Counted from the first letter of the stretch, positions 53,584-61,981 are shown. The stretch: DNA of 64,000 nucleotides from Oleiagrimonas sp. C23AA (GCF_011759385.1 NZ_JAARLY010000001.1:558001-622000), one strand, 5' to 3'. Numbers and translations: made by a program. Notes: generated from the letters alone by a model not told the origin.

Positions 53584-53918
53584 GGACGGTCGCTTTTCTC
53601 CAGCGGGTATCCGCCATGCAGCCGGCCGAAATGACGCGCCATCCAGATGCCCAGCACCAGACCACCAGCAAGGGTCAGCAGTACGTTGCTTATGCGGTGC
53701 ACATCAAACGCAGGCGAAAGACCCAGCAGTAGCCAGGCCGCCAGCAGATTGACAAAGCCCCACACCACATTGACCTGCGACGAGGACAGACCCCGTCCGT
53801 GGGGTTTGGCGAATGGGCTCTGGAAGGGGCGCCCGGACAGGCCGTTGGCCAGGTGCGGTATGGCGTTGGTCAGCACCGCGCCGCCGAAAAAGCACATGAA
53901 GTCATGCAGCAAGGTCAC
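53580..53918 (-). CDS. Small conserved membrane protein of unknown function
   Basis: A 112-residue protein with three hydrophobic segments (FFGGAVLTNAIPHLANGL, VNVVWGFVNLLAAWLLLGL, VLLTLAGGLVLGIWMA). The motif NAIPHLANGLSGRPFQSPFA joined to a short GRGLSS linker recalls a conserved but undescribed family. GTG start with GGAG seven bases upstream. Lies 32 bp after the isochorismatase gene and overlaps the MFS gene by four bases. A role with the transporter is likely. Confidence 0.7.
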   Translation of the reverse strand: MTLLHDFMCFFGGAVLTNAIPHLANGLSGRPFQSPFAKPHGRGLSSSQVNVVWGFVNLLAAWLLLGLSPAFDVHRISNVLLTLAGGLVLGIWMARHFGRLHGGYPLEKSDRP

Positions 53919-53950
53919 GTTGTTCTCCGCAAGGGGGGGTATCAGACCTG

Positions 53951-54499
53951 CTAGAGCAACGCGATGATGTCGGTGCTGGCGCCGGTTTCGCCCAATCGCG
54001 GGAAGATGCGCTGCACGCTGTTGTCGTGCGCCTCGGCGCTACGGTCGGTCATGGCATCGGTGGCCAGCGTGACGTTGTAGCCGTATTCGTAGGCCTGGCG
54101 TGCGGTCGACTCCACGCCGATGGACGTGGCCACGCCGGCCAGCACCACCTGGGTAACGCCCAGTGCCTTGAGCTGGGCATCCAGGTCGGTATGCACGAAG
54201 GCACCCCAGGTGCGCTTGGTGATCTTGAGGTCGGACGGCTGCACGTCCAGTTCGGGAATCAGCTCGGCAAAATCATCCGGCCAGGCGCCACCGTGCGGCG
54301 GCTGCTCGTTGCGGCCCGGCGCCACGCCGGTCACGTTGACCAGCACCACTGGCCGGCCCTTGGCACGAAAGGCCTGCGCCAATTTGGCCGACTGCTCGAC
54401 GATGGCCGGCATCGGATGCGCGCAGGGCAGGCCGACGATGCCTTTTTGCAGGTCGACGATGATCAGTGCAGTTTTCGGATCAAGTTCGGTAACGGCCAT
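53951..54499 (-). CDS. Isochorismatase-like hydrolase
   Basis: A 182-residue cysteine-hydrolase-fold protein. Asp in IIVDLQKG and Lys in ITKRTWGAF are the conserved catalytic pair. The usual Cys is replaced by Gly in GVATSIGVESTARQAYEYGY. Loss of this Cys is also seen in true isochorismatases (EntB, PhzD), which use only Asp and Lys, so an amidase role is less likely. The ATG has AGGA seven bases upstream. Second gene of the operon marR - this gene - membrane protein - MFS. Confidence 0.88.
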   Translation of the reverse strand: MAVTELDPKTALIIVDLQKGIVGLPCAHPMPAIVEQSAKLAQAFRAKGRPVVLVNVTGVAPGRNEQPPHGGAWPDDFAELIPELDVQPSDLKITKRTWGAFVHTDLDAQLKALGVTQVVLAGVATSIGVESTARQAYEYGYNVTLATDAMTDRSAEAHDNSVQRIFPRLGETGASTDIIALL

Positions 54500-54528
54500 G
54501 GGGATGTCCTGGTGGGTTGAGGGAGGAA

Positions 54529-54981
54529 TCAGTACTCGACCAGCCGGCTGAGCAGGGCCACGCCGCGCGCCAGCGCGTCCTGCTCCTCGGCGGAAAAGTG
54601 TTCGGTAATGGTGCGCACCAGCCAGCCTTCGCGCGCGGCGCGGCTCTTTTGCACCCATTCGGCGGCCATCGGCGTAAGGCTGAGCCAGGTGCGTCGGCCG
54701 TCGTTGGGATCGGGCTCGCCGGCAATCAGACCCAGTGTTTCCAGGCTGGCAATGGTGGCGCCCATCGATTGCGGACGAACATTCTCGGCGCGTGCCAGCG
54801 CGGTAACCGTGCTGGGGCCGTGCCGATCCAGGCGCCCCAGCACCGAAAGCTGTGACAGGCTCAGGCCCTCGTAGCCGCCTTCCTGACGCAGGCGTCGTTT
54901 GAGGCGTCCGACCAGAGCGCGAAGCTCGCTGGCGGTGGCGGCGGCCTGTTCGGTGCGGGTAAGAGGTTTGGCGATCATCAT
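54529..54981 (-). CDS. MarR family transcriptional regulator of the isochorismatase-MFS operon
   Basis: A 150-residue winged-helix protein. LSLSQLSVLGRLDRHGPSTVTALARAENVRPQSMGATIASLE spans the DNA-binding region, with GEPDPNDGRRTWL as the wing. Starts ATG 54981 or 54978; ribosome site weak. It is followed after 29 bp by the isochorismatase gene. Direct repeats at its promoter are the probable operator. Likely responds to a phenolic or similar compound. Confidence 0.92.
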   Translation of the reverse strand: MMIAKPLTRTEQAAATASELRALVGRLKRRLRQEGGYEGLSLSQLSVLGRLDRHGPSTVTALARAENVRPQSMGATIASLETLGLIAGEPDPNDGRRTWLSLTPMAAEWVQKSRAAREGWLVRTITEHFSAEEQDALARGVALLSRLVEY

Positions 54982-54993
54982 CGCTGACTCTAG

Positions 54994-55021
54994 CTTATAT
55001 AAAGTTAAACTGCAAAGTTAA
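54994..55021 (-). promoter_or_regulatory. Promoter and direct repeats upstream of marR
   Basis: On the minus strand -35 TTAACT (55016-55021) and -10 TATAAG (54994-54999) are 16 bp apart. On the plus strand AAAGTTAA occurs at 55001-55008 and again at 55014-55021, a 13-bp period. The repeats cover the spacer and the -35 and are candidate repressor sites. The remaining bases to 55223 show no further feature. Confidence 0.55.
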
Positions 55022-55223
55022 CCTTACTAATTTTCGGTGCGTGTTGATCACGTTCCGGCAACCATCGATCCAGATGCCCAGTTCGTGCGGCATACAGCGG
55101 GTACGCTGCGAGCATGCGGCTAGTACTCGCTGGTACCTGCAAGGCAGCCGCTCACTACCCGCTAGGGGGCGCTGCCGCAACCGCTTAAATGATCATTGGG
55201 GGAGACGCCGTTACCATGGACAC

Positions 55224-56459
55224 ATGATCGATTCGCCACGCTTCTCACTTGATCACCCGGCGCTGATGCGCGCGCTGCTCGAGCATCGCAACCTGCTGCT
55301 GATCCAGGACCTGGACGGCGTCTGCATGGAGTTGGTACGCAACCCCTTGAGCCGGCGCATGGAGCGTCGCTATGTGGATGCCGCCGAGCGCTTGCGCGGG
55401 CACTTCTACGTGCTGACCAATGGCGAACATGTCGGGCGGCGCGGAGTCAATCCGATCGTCGATGCGGCGCTGGGGCAGGGCGATCACGGACGCTATCTGC
55501 CTGGTCTAGCTGCCGGCGGTGTGCAATGGCAGGACGCCGACGGCGCGATTGCGCATCCTGGCGTCAGCGACAGGGAGCTGGCGTTTCTGGCCTCGGTGCC
55601 CGAGCGTGCCGCCGCCTTTCTTGCTCAGCAGTGGGCCACGTTGGCGCCGTCGCGGGAGGCGCACGACGTGATCCAGGCCTGCGTGCTCGACAACCGTGCT
55701 TCGCCCACCTTGAACCTCAACGCCGCCTATCGCGCCTTGGGCGCTGATGCCTCGCGCTACGCGCCGTTACAGCAAGCCGCCGCCGGCTTTATGCAGGAGC
55801 TTTTGGCCGAGGCCGCCCGGCAGGGCCTGGGCGACTCTTTTTTTGTGCACTTTGCACCGAACCTGGGTCGCGACGATGCCGGTTACGAACGCCTGAAGCC
55901 GGCCAGCGAGGCGCAAGCGGGCACCACGGATTTCCAGTTCATGCTACGTGGCGCGGTGAAGGAGGCCGGCGTGCTGGCCTTGCTCAACCGCCATGTGTTC
56001 GAACAGCGCGGGCACTATCCCCTGGGCGAGCACTTCAATGCCCGCCAGGCCCCCTCCGATCATGCCGGGCTGCTGGCGCTGGCCCGCGAACATTTCGACC
56101 CCGCCGACATGCCCTGCATCGTGGGGGTCGGCGATACCGTGACCTCGCAAACGGTCCAGGATGCTGTTTGGCGCGGCGGCAGCGATCGCGGTTTTCTGAC
56201 CCTGGTGCAGGAACTGGGGCGCGCCTTTGGCACCGACAACAGGGTGCTCTTCATCGACAGCAGCGGTGGCGAAGTACGTCGGCCGGGCGTGCGTACCGCG
56301 CAACTGTCGCACGATCCTTGGGCTGCGCTCGAAGGCATCACGGATGCGGATGATCCCCTGCGCCTGGATGTGATTTTCCCAGGTGGCCACACGCAGTACA
56401 TCGATTTTTTCTGTGAGCTGGCGCAGCGCTGGCCGCAGGGGGCAGCTGCAACCGCCTAG
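55224..56459 (+). CDS. stpA: Glucosylglycerol-3-phosphate phosphatase (StpA/GgpP-like)
   Basis: A 411-residue cytosolic phosphatase. LLLIQDLDGVCMELVRNPL (about residues 24-42), HFYVLTNGEHVGRRGVNPIV and YLPGLAAGGVQWQD closely match cyanobacterial StpA (Salt_tol_Pase family), with DLDG as the phosphatase Asp motif. The enzyme dephosphorylates glucosylglycerol phosphate to the osmolyte glucosylglycerol. Partner synthase GgpS is not in the window. The start ATG 55224 has only GGA close by; GGGGAG is 18 bases upstream. Followed by trehalase, another compatible-solute gene, on the same strand. Confidence 0.85.
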   Translation: MIDSPRFSLDHPALMRALLEHRNLLLIQDLDGVCMELVRNPLSRRMERRYVDAAERLRGHFYVLTNGEHVGRRGVNPIVDAALGQGDHGRYLPGLAAGGVQWQDADGAIAHPGVSDRELAFLASVPERAAAFLAQQWATLAPSREAHDVIQACVLDNRASPTLNLNAAYRALGADASRYAPLQQAAAGFMQELLAEAARQGLGDSFFVHFAPNLGRDDAGYERLKPASEAQAGTTDFQFMLRGAVKEAGVLALLNRHVFEQRGHYPLGEHFNARQAPSDHAGLLALAREHFDPADMPCIVGVGDTVTSQTVQDAVWRGGSDRGFLTLVQELGRAFGTDNRVLFIDSSGGEVRRPGVRTAQLSHDPWAALEGITDADDPLRLDVIFPGGHTQYIDFFCELAQRWPQGAAATA

Positions 56460-56749
56460 TGACAATGGGGCTGCATGCACGGCGCGCTGTGCAGCGGCTC
56501 GTAGAAAGGATCCTGATCGTCCAGGGAAGGCGCCGCTGCCGTCAGTGGCACGTCGATCGGGGCGTGTGCACCTGGCGTAGGCGGCTCCTTCACCGCGCTT
56601 GTGCGATTTACGAACACGATCTTCCAGCTGACCTTTACCGGCGCTGTGTGAGCGGTGGCGTGTTGGGAGACGATGGCCGGGGCGGTGGGCGAACGTGTGC
56701 AGGCCACCGATGGCTGGGCGCCGGCAAGCATCAGTAATAGTCCGATCAT
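56456..56749 (-). CDS. Small exported hypothetical protein
   Basis: A 97-residue open frame with a possible signal peptide (MIGLLLMLAGAQPSVAC) and a Pro-rich tail ending in HSAPCMQPHCH, where two Cys and two His might bind metal. A TACTRSPTAP-like Ser/Thr-rich middle is low complexity. Its stop overlaps the stop of the phosphatase gene by four bases on the opposite strand. The ribosome site is weak (AAGG 12 bases upstream). It could be a chance frame; no family is recognised. Confidence 0.4.
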   Translation of the reverse strand: MIGLLLMLAGAQPSVACTRSPTAPAIVSQHATAHTAPVKVSWKIVFVNRTSAVKEPPTPGAHAPIDVPLTAAAPSLDDQDPFYEPLHSAPCMQPHCH

Positions 56750-56868
56750 GAGCGTGACACCTTGGCGCTGGACGGAGGGTGCCGCTGAGCCTTAGCCCCA
56801 TCATGCGCTCAAAAGCGGCCCAAGTGCATCGAGTCGTATTGTGTTGCGTATGACGCCTTGCATTGGGA

Positions 56869-56882
56869 TGATATCGATAACA
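56869..56882 (+). promoter_or_regulatory. LacI-type operator upstream of trehalase
   Basis: TGATATCGATAACA is a CG-centred near-palindrome (12 of 14 positions symmetric) of the LacI/GalR type, 31 bp before the trehalase start. No regulator gene is adjacent. Confidence 0.6.
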
Positions 56883-56913
56883 ATACCAACGAAGACGTTT
56901 GGGGGAGATGCTT

Positions 56914-58581
56914 ATGTCGCGCGCACACGTGTCCGCAGCGCTGGCCGCTGCTTTGATGCTGGGATCGGTCAACGCCGGTGCCACCAGCCCGCCGCCAGCC
57001 TCGCCGCAGCGCACGCTCGGCTACATCCACAAGGCCTGGGGCATGCTCACCCGGTCGATGACCGACTGCAAGTCGCTGGGGGACAGCAAGGTCAACCACC
57101 GCCCGGTGATGTATCTGCCGGCTGACCTGCCGATGCCCAAGGCACTGGCCGCGGTGCAGCAGCGCTGCAACGTCGATGTGCGCCGCTTGCCGCAGCCCAT
57201 CCAGCAGCTGGGTGATTTTCAGCCGACCCGACTCAAGCAGCAGGGCTTGCTGTATCTGCCGCATCCTTACGTGGTGCCGGGCGGCAAGTTCAATGAAATG
57301 TATGGCTGGGACAGCTACTTCATCATGCTGGGTCTGTTGGCCGATCAGCACGTGGACATGGCCCGCGGCATGGTGGAGAACTTTCTGTTCGAGGTGCGCC
57401 ATTACGGCGCGGTGCTCAACGCCAACCGCAGCTATTACCTGACCCGCTCGCAGCCGCCATTCCTGGGCGAGATGGTGCGCGAGGTACTGGCCACGCCGCA
57501 GGCCTTTGCCAGCAAGGTGGCCGCCGATCGCTGGCTGGCCCAGGCCTATCCGTTGCTGGTGAAGGACTATTCCACCTGGACGCGCAAGGCGCATCGGGCC
57601 GGCGATACCGGGTTGGCGCGCTACTACGGCTATGGCGGCCAGCAGCCGGTGATCGAGATGGATCATCACGTCGATTACTTGACCGGCGTGATCAAGTTTC
57701 TGATCAGGCATCCCGGTATGGACCAGGGCTATTTGCTCAAGGCAACGCAGCATCCGGATGCTGCCGAGCGCGCCCATCTGGCCAAGGTCAGTTGCGATGT
57801 CAGCTTGACCGATACCTGCGCCAAGGCCTGGTACCGGGGCTATCGCCTGAGCGCACGCTTTTACGAGGGCGACCGCGCCATGCGTGAATCGGGCTTTGAC
57901 ACCACGTTCCGTTTCGGGCCTTACAGTGGCTCGGCCGCCGACATTGCGCCGGTGGGGTTGAACAGCCTGCTGTATCGCTATGCGCTGGATCTATCGGCGT
58001 TTGCCAAGCGCCTGGACAAGCCGCAGCAGGCTGCGCGCTGGCAGCAGGCGGCCGATGCGCGAAAGGCGGCTATCAATCGCTACCTTTGGCAGCCGGCGCA
58101 GGGGCAGTTCACCGACTACAACTTCGTTACCGGCAAGGCATCGCATTACGCCTTCATCACTACCTTCTATCCGCTGTGGGCGGGACTGGCGAGCAAGGCG
58201 CAGGCCGAGGCCGTTCGTGATGAGCTGCCCTTGTTCGAGCGGGCTGGCGGCCTGCAGACCAGCACCCACGATACCGGGGCGCAGTGGGATGCGCCGTTTG
58301 GCTGGGCGCCGACCAACTGGCTCGCCGTGGCCGGTCTGGAGCGCTATGGTTACATCGATGACGCCAAGCGCGTGGCCGGCAAGTTCAACGCCACCATCGA
58401 CCGCAGCCTGGCGCACGACGGCACCATCCGCGAGAAATACAACATGGCCACCGGCAACGCCGATGTCACGATCACCGCCGGTTACACCGACAATGTGATC
58501 GGCTTTGGATGGACCAACGCGGTCTATCTGAAAATGCGTCAGGTGATGCAAGGCAAGGTGGTGGATACGATCACGCCGTGA
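56914..58581 (+). CDS. treA: Periplasmic trehalase, GH37
   Basis: A 555-residue exported enzyme that splits trehalose into two glucoses. The signal peptide is MSRAHVSAALAAALMLGSVN. Both family signatures are present: PGGKFNEMYGWDSYF (about residues 121-135; Lys replaces the usual Arg) and QWDAPFGWAPTNW (about 456-468). NANRSYYLTRSQPPFL is also typical. ATG 56908 is in frame but abuts the ribosome site; 56914 has GGAG six bases upstream. A LacI-type operator is located 31 bp upstream. Works with osmolyte genes nearby or in trehalose use as carbon source. Confidence 0.95.
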   Translation: MSRAHVSAALAAALMLGSVNAGATSPPPASPQRTLGYIHKAWGMLTRSMTDCKSLGDSKVNHRPVMYLPADLPMPKALAAVQQRCNVDVRRLPQPIQQLGDFQPTRLKQQGLLYLPHPYVVPGGKFNEMYGWDSYFIMLGLLADQHVDMARGMVENFLFEVRHYGAVLNANRSYYLTRSQPPFLGEMVREVLATPQAFASKVAADRWLAQAYPLLVKDYSTWTRKAHRAGDTGLARYYGYGGQQPVIEMDHHVDYLTGVIKFLIRHPGMDQGYLLKATQHPDAAERAHLAKVSCDVSLTDTCAKAWYRGYRLSARFYEGDRAMRESGFDTTFRFGPYSGSAADIAPVGLNSLLYRYALDLSAFAKRLDKPQQAARWQQAADARKAAINRYLWQPAQGQFTDYNFVTGKASHYAFITTFYPLWAGLASKAQAEAVRDELPLFERAGGLQTSTHDTGAQWDAPFGWAPTNWLAVAGLERYGYIDDAKRVAGKFNATIDRSLAHDGTIREKYNMATGNADVTITAGYTDNVIGFGWTNAVYLKMRQVMQGKVVDTITP

Positions 58582-58661
58582 GTAAGGTTGGCCGGGTGTG
58601 GCCGGCGATGTTTGCCGCTGGCTGCCAAGTGCCAGGTGCCAAGTGCTCTGCAGATGGCATG

Positions 58662-58695
58662 AAAAAACGCCCGCATCATCATGACGCGGGCGTTT
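58662..58695. terminator. Bidirectional Rho-independent terminator
   Basis: Stem AAACGCCCGC (58665-58674) / GCGGGCGTTT (58686-58695) with an 11-nt loop. Six A residues on the left give a U6 tail for the minus-strand hemerythrin gene. The right side is weaker for trehalase. Confidence 0.88.
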
Positions 58696-58719
58696 CCTTC
58701 ATTGGATTGAGTCGGTCGC

Positions 58720-59170
58720 TCACGCCATGGCGTCGAGCTGGCGCTCCATTTCCTGGCGATAGGAGGTGGCCAATTGATGCTTGTCGTTGTCCGACAGTGC
58801 CTTGCCGGCCACCTGGAACACCTCGTGCTCTTCTTCGTCCAGGTGATGCGTCACCAGGTGCTGCAGCTTCTGCGCCGTGGCCAGCCAGCCGGATGAGCTG
58901 GGGTCGGTGGCCTCCAGCTGCTCGATCAAGTCATCGATTTCCTTGTGTTCGGACACGCTGTGGCGAGATTTTTCCACCGTCATCTCGTGCCCCATCAGCG
59001 GCCGGTAGAAGTTCATCTCTTCAGCCACGGCGTGGGCGCGCAGCGCGCGGCGTGTACGGTCGAAAAGTTCACCCCCGACCTTCACTGTCACCGTGTGTCT
59101 TGATCAATAGGTCAAGCAGGGTGCGCTGGGTATCGTGGTCTTCGCGAAGGGCTTCGAAAATGGTGCTCAT
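58720..59170 (-). pseudogene. Hemerythrin HHE domain protein, one frameshift
   Basis: ATG at 59170 (AGGAGG upstream) starts MSTIFEALREDHDTQRTLLD and reads to GDSEGRG, then TGA. One base fewer in a run of five C (plus strand 59072-59076) joins it to GELFDRTRRALRAHAVAEEM and the rest, up to QLDAMA. The repaired protein of 149 residues has the expected HHE/iron histidines: EDHD, LRAHAVAEE, SEHKEID, THHLDEEEHE. Such proteins sense or store O2, NO or iron. The break falls in a homopolymer, so either a sequencing error or real phase loss is possible. Confidence 0.85.
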
Positions 59171-59305
59171 GGGGCCTCCTGGCGGGTTCGGCTAGGGCCG
59201 TTTGTTAATGATGCCGGTGAGCTTAGGAGGCCTGCCGTGGCGTCGGCGTGGAGGCGGTTCGGCCGGGTCGCGACACCGCCTCCACAAACCTTTCATCGAG
59301 ATGGG

Positions 59306-59788
59306 TTACTCGTCCTCATCCTCGGCGATATCGATGTTGCGAGGCTTGGCCTTGGCGCCGTTGGCGACGGTGATTTCCAGCAGTCCGTTGCGTACGCTGG
59401 CGGAAATGTGGTCCTGGTCCACGCCTTCGGGCAGCAGCATGGAGCGGCGGAACGCGCCATACACACGCTCGCGCGTGTAATAGACCACGTTGTTGTCGAG
59501 TTGGCTGTCGCGATAACCGGAAATGGTCAGTACACCGTTGGATACAGTCACCGAAACCTGGTCACGGCGGATGCCGGGCAGTTCGCAGCGCACGATCAAA
59601 TCGTCGCCCTTGGCGAAGATGTCGGCCGGCGGTACATACGCCGAGTCGTGCGAGCGTGGCGCCTGCGCGCCCTCGGAGCTAGCACGCATCCAGTTGGACT
59701 GCACACGGTTCATTTCGCTCATCACGTCCATGAAACCACGGAACGGATTGCGGGCGGATTTCGAATGCGGTTTGGGCTTATCGGTCAT
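59306..59788 (-). CDS. Hsp20 family small heat-shock protein
   Basis: A 160-residue chaperone. YVPPADIFAKGDDLIVRCELPGIRR starts the alpha-crystallin domain (about residues 55-150), with GVLTISGYRD and VRNGLLEITVANGAKAKPR as core blocks. The last strand carries LEI, close to the IxI motif, and the tail is acidic (EDEDE). It holds unfolding proteins during stress. The ATG at 59788 has GGGG six bases upstream; the longer frame begins with TTG. Neighbouring stress genes are on the same strand. Confidence 0.94.
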   Translation of the reverse strand: MTDKPKPHSKSARNPFRGFMDVMSEMNRVQSNWMRASSEGAQAPRSHDSAYVPPADIFAKGDDLIVRCELPGIRRDQVSVTVSNGVLTISGYRDSQLDNNVVYYTRERVYGAFRRSMLLPEGVDQDHISASVRNGLLEITVANGAKAKPRNIDIAEDEDE

Positions 59789-59816
59789 GACATTCCCCTT
59801 CAACCAGAATGAGAGA

Positions 59817-59841
59817 CGGGAGCCGTATCATGCGGCTCCCG
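59817..59841 (-). terminator. Terminator hairpin of the BCCT gene
   Basis: Stem CGGGAGCCG (59817-59825) / CGGCTCCCG (59833-59841) with loop TATCATG, just after the BCCT stop on the minus strand. Tail is TCTCTCATTCT, a modest U-rich tract. Confidence 0.7.
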
Positions 59842-59853
59842 CCAGCGTTGCAA

Positions 59854-61446
59854 TTACGATTGGCGATGCGGCGGTTCGGCAAACTTCAGTTTGGGAAGCG
59901 CGGCGACGCCATCGTCCTGTTTCAGCGCCTTGGTCAGCGACCAGCACATCAGCAGCAGCACCAGGCAGAACGGCAGGCCGGATGTCACCGCGGCCGTTTG
60001 CAGAGCGCTCAAGGGGTCCTTGCCTTGCGTGGCGCCACCGACAGTTCCTGCGATCAGCAGCACCGCGGCCACCGCACCTTCCATCACCGCCCAGAACAGA
60101 CGCTGCTGCCAGATCGGATCGGGATCGCCGCCGTTGGTCAGGATGTCCACCACCAGCGAGCCCGAATCGGACGAGGTGGCGAAGAACAGCGTGACCACGA
60201 TGATGGTGAGTACCGAGGCGGCGCCGGCCACGATCTGGCCCACCGGCAACTGGTCCATCAGCACGAAGATGGCGTGTGAGGCATCGGCATTCATCAGCGC
60301 CGCGTCACTTCCGTGCAGCATGTGGAACAGCGCGGTACGGCCAAAGATCACAAACCAAACCAGCGAGGCACCGGTCGGAATGAGCAGCGTGCCCAGAATG
60401 AACTGTCGGATGGTGTAGCCGTAGGAAATGCGGGCGATGAACATGCCCACGAACGGCGACCAGGAAATCCACCAGCCCCAGTAGAACAGCGTCCAGGCCT
60501 TCTGGAATTTCTGGCCCTTTTCATCACTGAAAATGTTGAGGCTGGTCTGGACCAGATGCTGCAGGTAGTAGCCGGTGTCGGTGGCCATGTTCGACAGCAG
60601 GTACAGCGTCGGGCCGACGATGAACACGAAGATGGCCAGGGCAATGGCCAACCACATGTTGATTACCGACAGCCTGCGGATGCCGGCGTCCACGCCCAGC
60701 ATCACGCTGACGATGGCGATGGCCTCGACTACGCCGATGACCAGCAGCTGGGTGCTAAGACCATCGGAGACGCCGAACAGGTCGTTGAGACCAGCGGCGA
60801 TCTGGCTGGCGCCCAGGCCAATGGAGGTGGCCAGTCCGAACAGGGTGCCGAACACCGCGAGGATATCGATCAGATGGCCAATGGGACCATTGATGCGATC
60901 ACCGATCAGCGGATAGAACGCCGAAGCCGGACGCAGCGGCAAACCCTTGCGGAACGAGAAGTAGCCCAGCGCCAGACCCAGCACGATGTAGATCGCCCAC
61001 GGGTGCAGACCCCAGTGGAAGAAGGTGTAGTTCATCGCACTTTCGGCCGCCTGTGGCGTACCGCCCTGGACCACTGGCGGGTTCTTGAAGTGCATCAGTG
61101 GCTCGGAAACGCCGTAGTACACCAGACCGATACCCATGCCGGCGGTGAACATCATCGAGATCCACGACCAGGTGTCGTATTCGGGCGTGGAGTCATCCTT
61201 GCCCAGGCGAAGTTTGCCCCAGCGGCTGAGGGCGATCACCACCACGAAGATCAGGAAAATCGTGGTCGAGAAGATGTAGAACCAGCCGAAGTAGGTAGCG
61301 ATGAAGTTCTGCGTCGCATCGGCGGCGCTGGAGAACGTATCGGGAAAGATCGACGCGGCCGCGACCATCAGAATGAGCAGTGCGCCGGAAATCAGGAACA
61401 CCGGCGGATTGGTGTGCTTCTTGAGATAAGACGTAATCGTAGACAT
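59854..61446 (-). CDS. BCCT family transporter (betaine/choline/carnitine)
   Basis: A 530-residue inner-membrane protein with 12 hydrophobic segments. FTAGMGIGLVYYGVSEPLMHF, FFHWGLHPWAIY and FYWGWWISWSPFVGMFIARIS are the diagnostic BCCT blocks (the aromatic box and Trp-rich helix 8). It imports compatible solutes such as glycine betaine or choline, probably with Na+. No long C-terminal osmosensor is present. Fits the osmoprotection theme with the stpA and Pmp3-like genes. Upstream 61447-61733 has no visible feature. Confidence 0.95.
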   Translation of the reverse strand: MSTITSYLKKHTNPPVFLISGALLILMVAAASIFPDTFSSAADATQNFIATYFGWFYIFSTTIFLIFVVVIALSRWGKLRLGKDDSTPEYDTWSWISMMFTAGMGIGLVYYGVSEPLMHFKNPPVVQGGTPQAAESAMNYTFFHWGLHPWAIYIVLGLALGYFSFRKGLPLRPASAFYPLIGDRINGPIGHLIDILAVFGTLFGLATSIGLGASQIAAGLNDLFGVSDGLSTQLLVIGVVEAIAIVSVMLGVDAGIRRLSVINMWLAIALAIFVFIVGPTLYLLSNMATDTGYYLQHLVQTSLNIFSDEKGQKFQKAWTLFYWGWWISWSPFVGMFIARISYGYTIRQFILGTLLIPTGASLVWFVIFGRTALFHMLHGSDAALMNADASHAIFVLMDQLPVGQIVAGAASVLTIIVVTLFFATSSDSGSLVVDILTNGGDPDPIWQQRLFWAVMEGAVAAVLLIAGTVGGATQGKDPLSALQTAAVTSGLPFCLVLLLMCWSLTKALKQDDGVAALPKLKFAEPPHRQS

Positions 61447-61697
61447 GGCCCCTTGCTAGCTCCCTGTATGTCGCCGGGCATGCTCCCGGCGCAGAGCGCA
61501 CGCTGCCAAATGCAACGTGACGCTGGATGTGCGGCAAAGGTGCGCTGCACGCACATCCGGTGACTTCTCGCTTCATCGACCCACCGGTGAACGTCCGGTC
61601 GGCAACGAAGCATTCGAGAGCATCCAACACGTACGTTGTGCCACTGGCCAAAGGCCGTTGTAACGGGCAGCAGGCGAACTGGCAGGCTGGATGCGAG

Positions 61698-61721
61698 TGC
61701 GCACGGCCCCAACCGTGCGCA
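61698..61721 (-). terminator. Possible terminator of the YqaE/Pmp3 gene
   Basis: Perfect 9-bp stem TGCGCACGG (61698-61706) / CCGTGCGCA (61713-61721) with a 6-nt loop, 13 bases after the stop on the minus strand. No T-run follows, so it is weak. Confidence 0.5.
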
Positions 61722-61733
61722 TAAATGCTTGGT

Positions 61734-61892
61734 CTACCGGCTCAGGATGACATAAATCGCATGAATGAGCCCCGGGATATATCCGAGCAGGGTCAACAGG
61801 ACGTTGAGCCAGAACTGCGCGCCCAGGCCGACCTGCAAAAATACACCCAGCGGGGGAATGATCACCGAGAAGATCAGGCGAATGATGTCCAT
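61734..61892 (-). CDS. YqaE/Pmp3 family small membrane protein
   Basis: A 52-residue peptide, MDIIRLIFSVIIPPLGVFLQ continuing to ILSR, with two hydrophobic helices and the PPLGVFLQVG motif that defines the UPF0057/Pmp3 family (PF01679). In yeast and plants these proteins affect membrane potential and salt tolerance; in bacteria their role is poorly known. The ATG has GGAG five bases upstream. It sits between mltF and the BCCT gene. Confidence 0.9.
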   Translation of the reverse strand: MDIIRLIFSVIIPPLGVFLQVGLGAQFWLNVLLTLLGYIPGLIHAIYVILSR

Positions 61893-61981
61893 TGAGTCTC
61901 CATGAAACCGATTAAAGACTCATGCAAACATGTGCCGCCTTTACCTGAGCAAACGATGCCGGCAGCGCTTTCAGGCTGCTT

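Noticed and set aside
58720-59091. Complete hemerythrin gene starting at 59091
   Set aside because: It lacks the first iron-binding helix, which is found in another frame up to 59170 with a good ribosome site.
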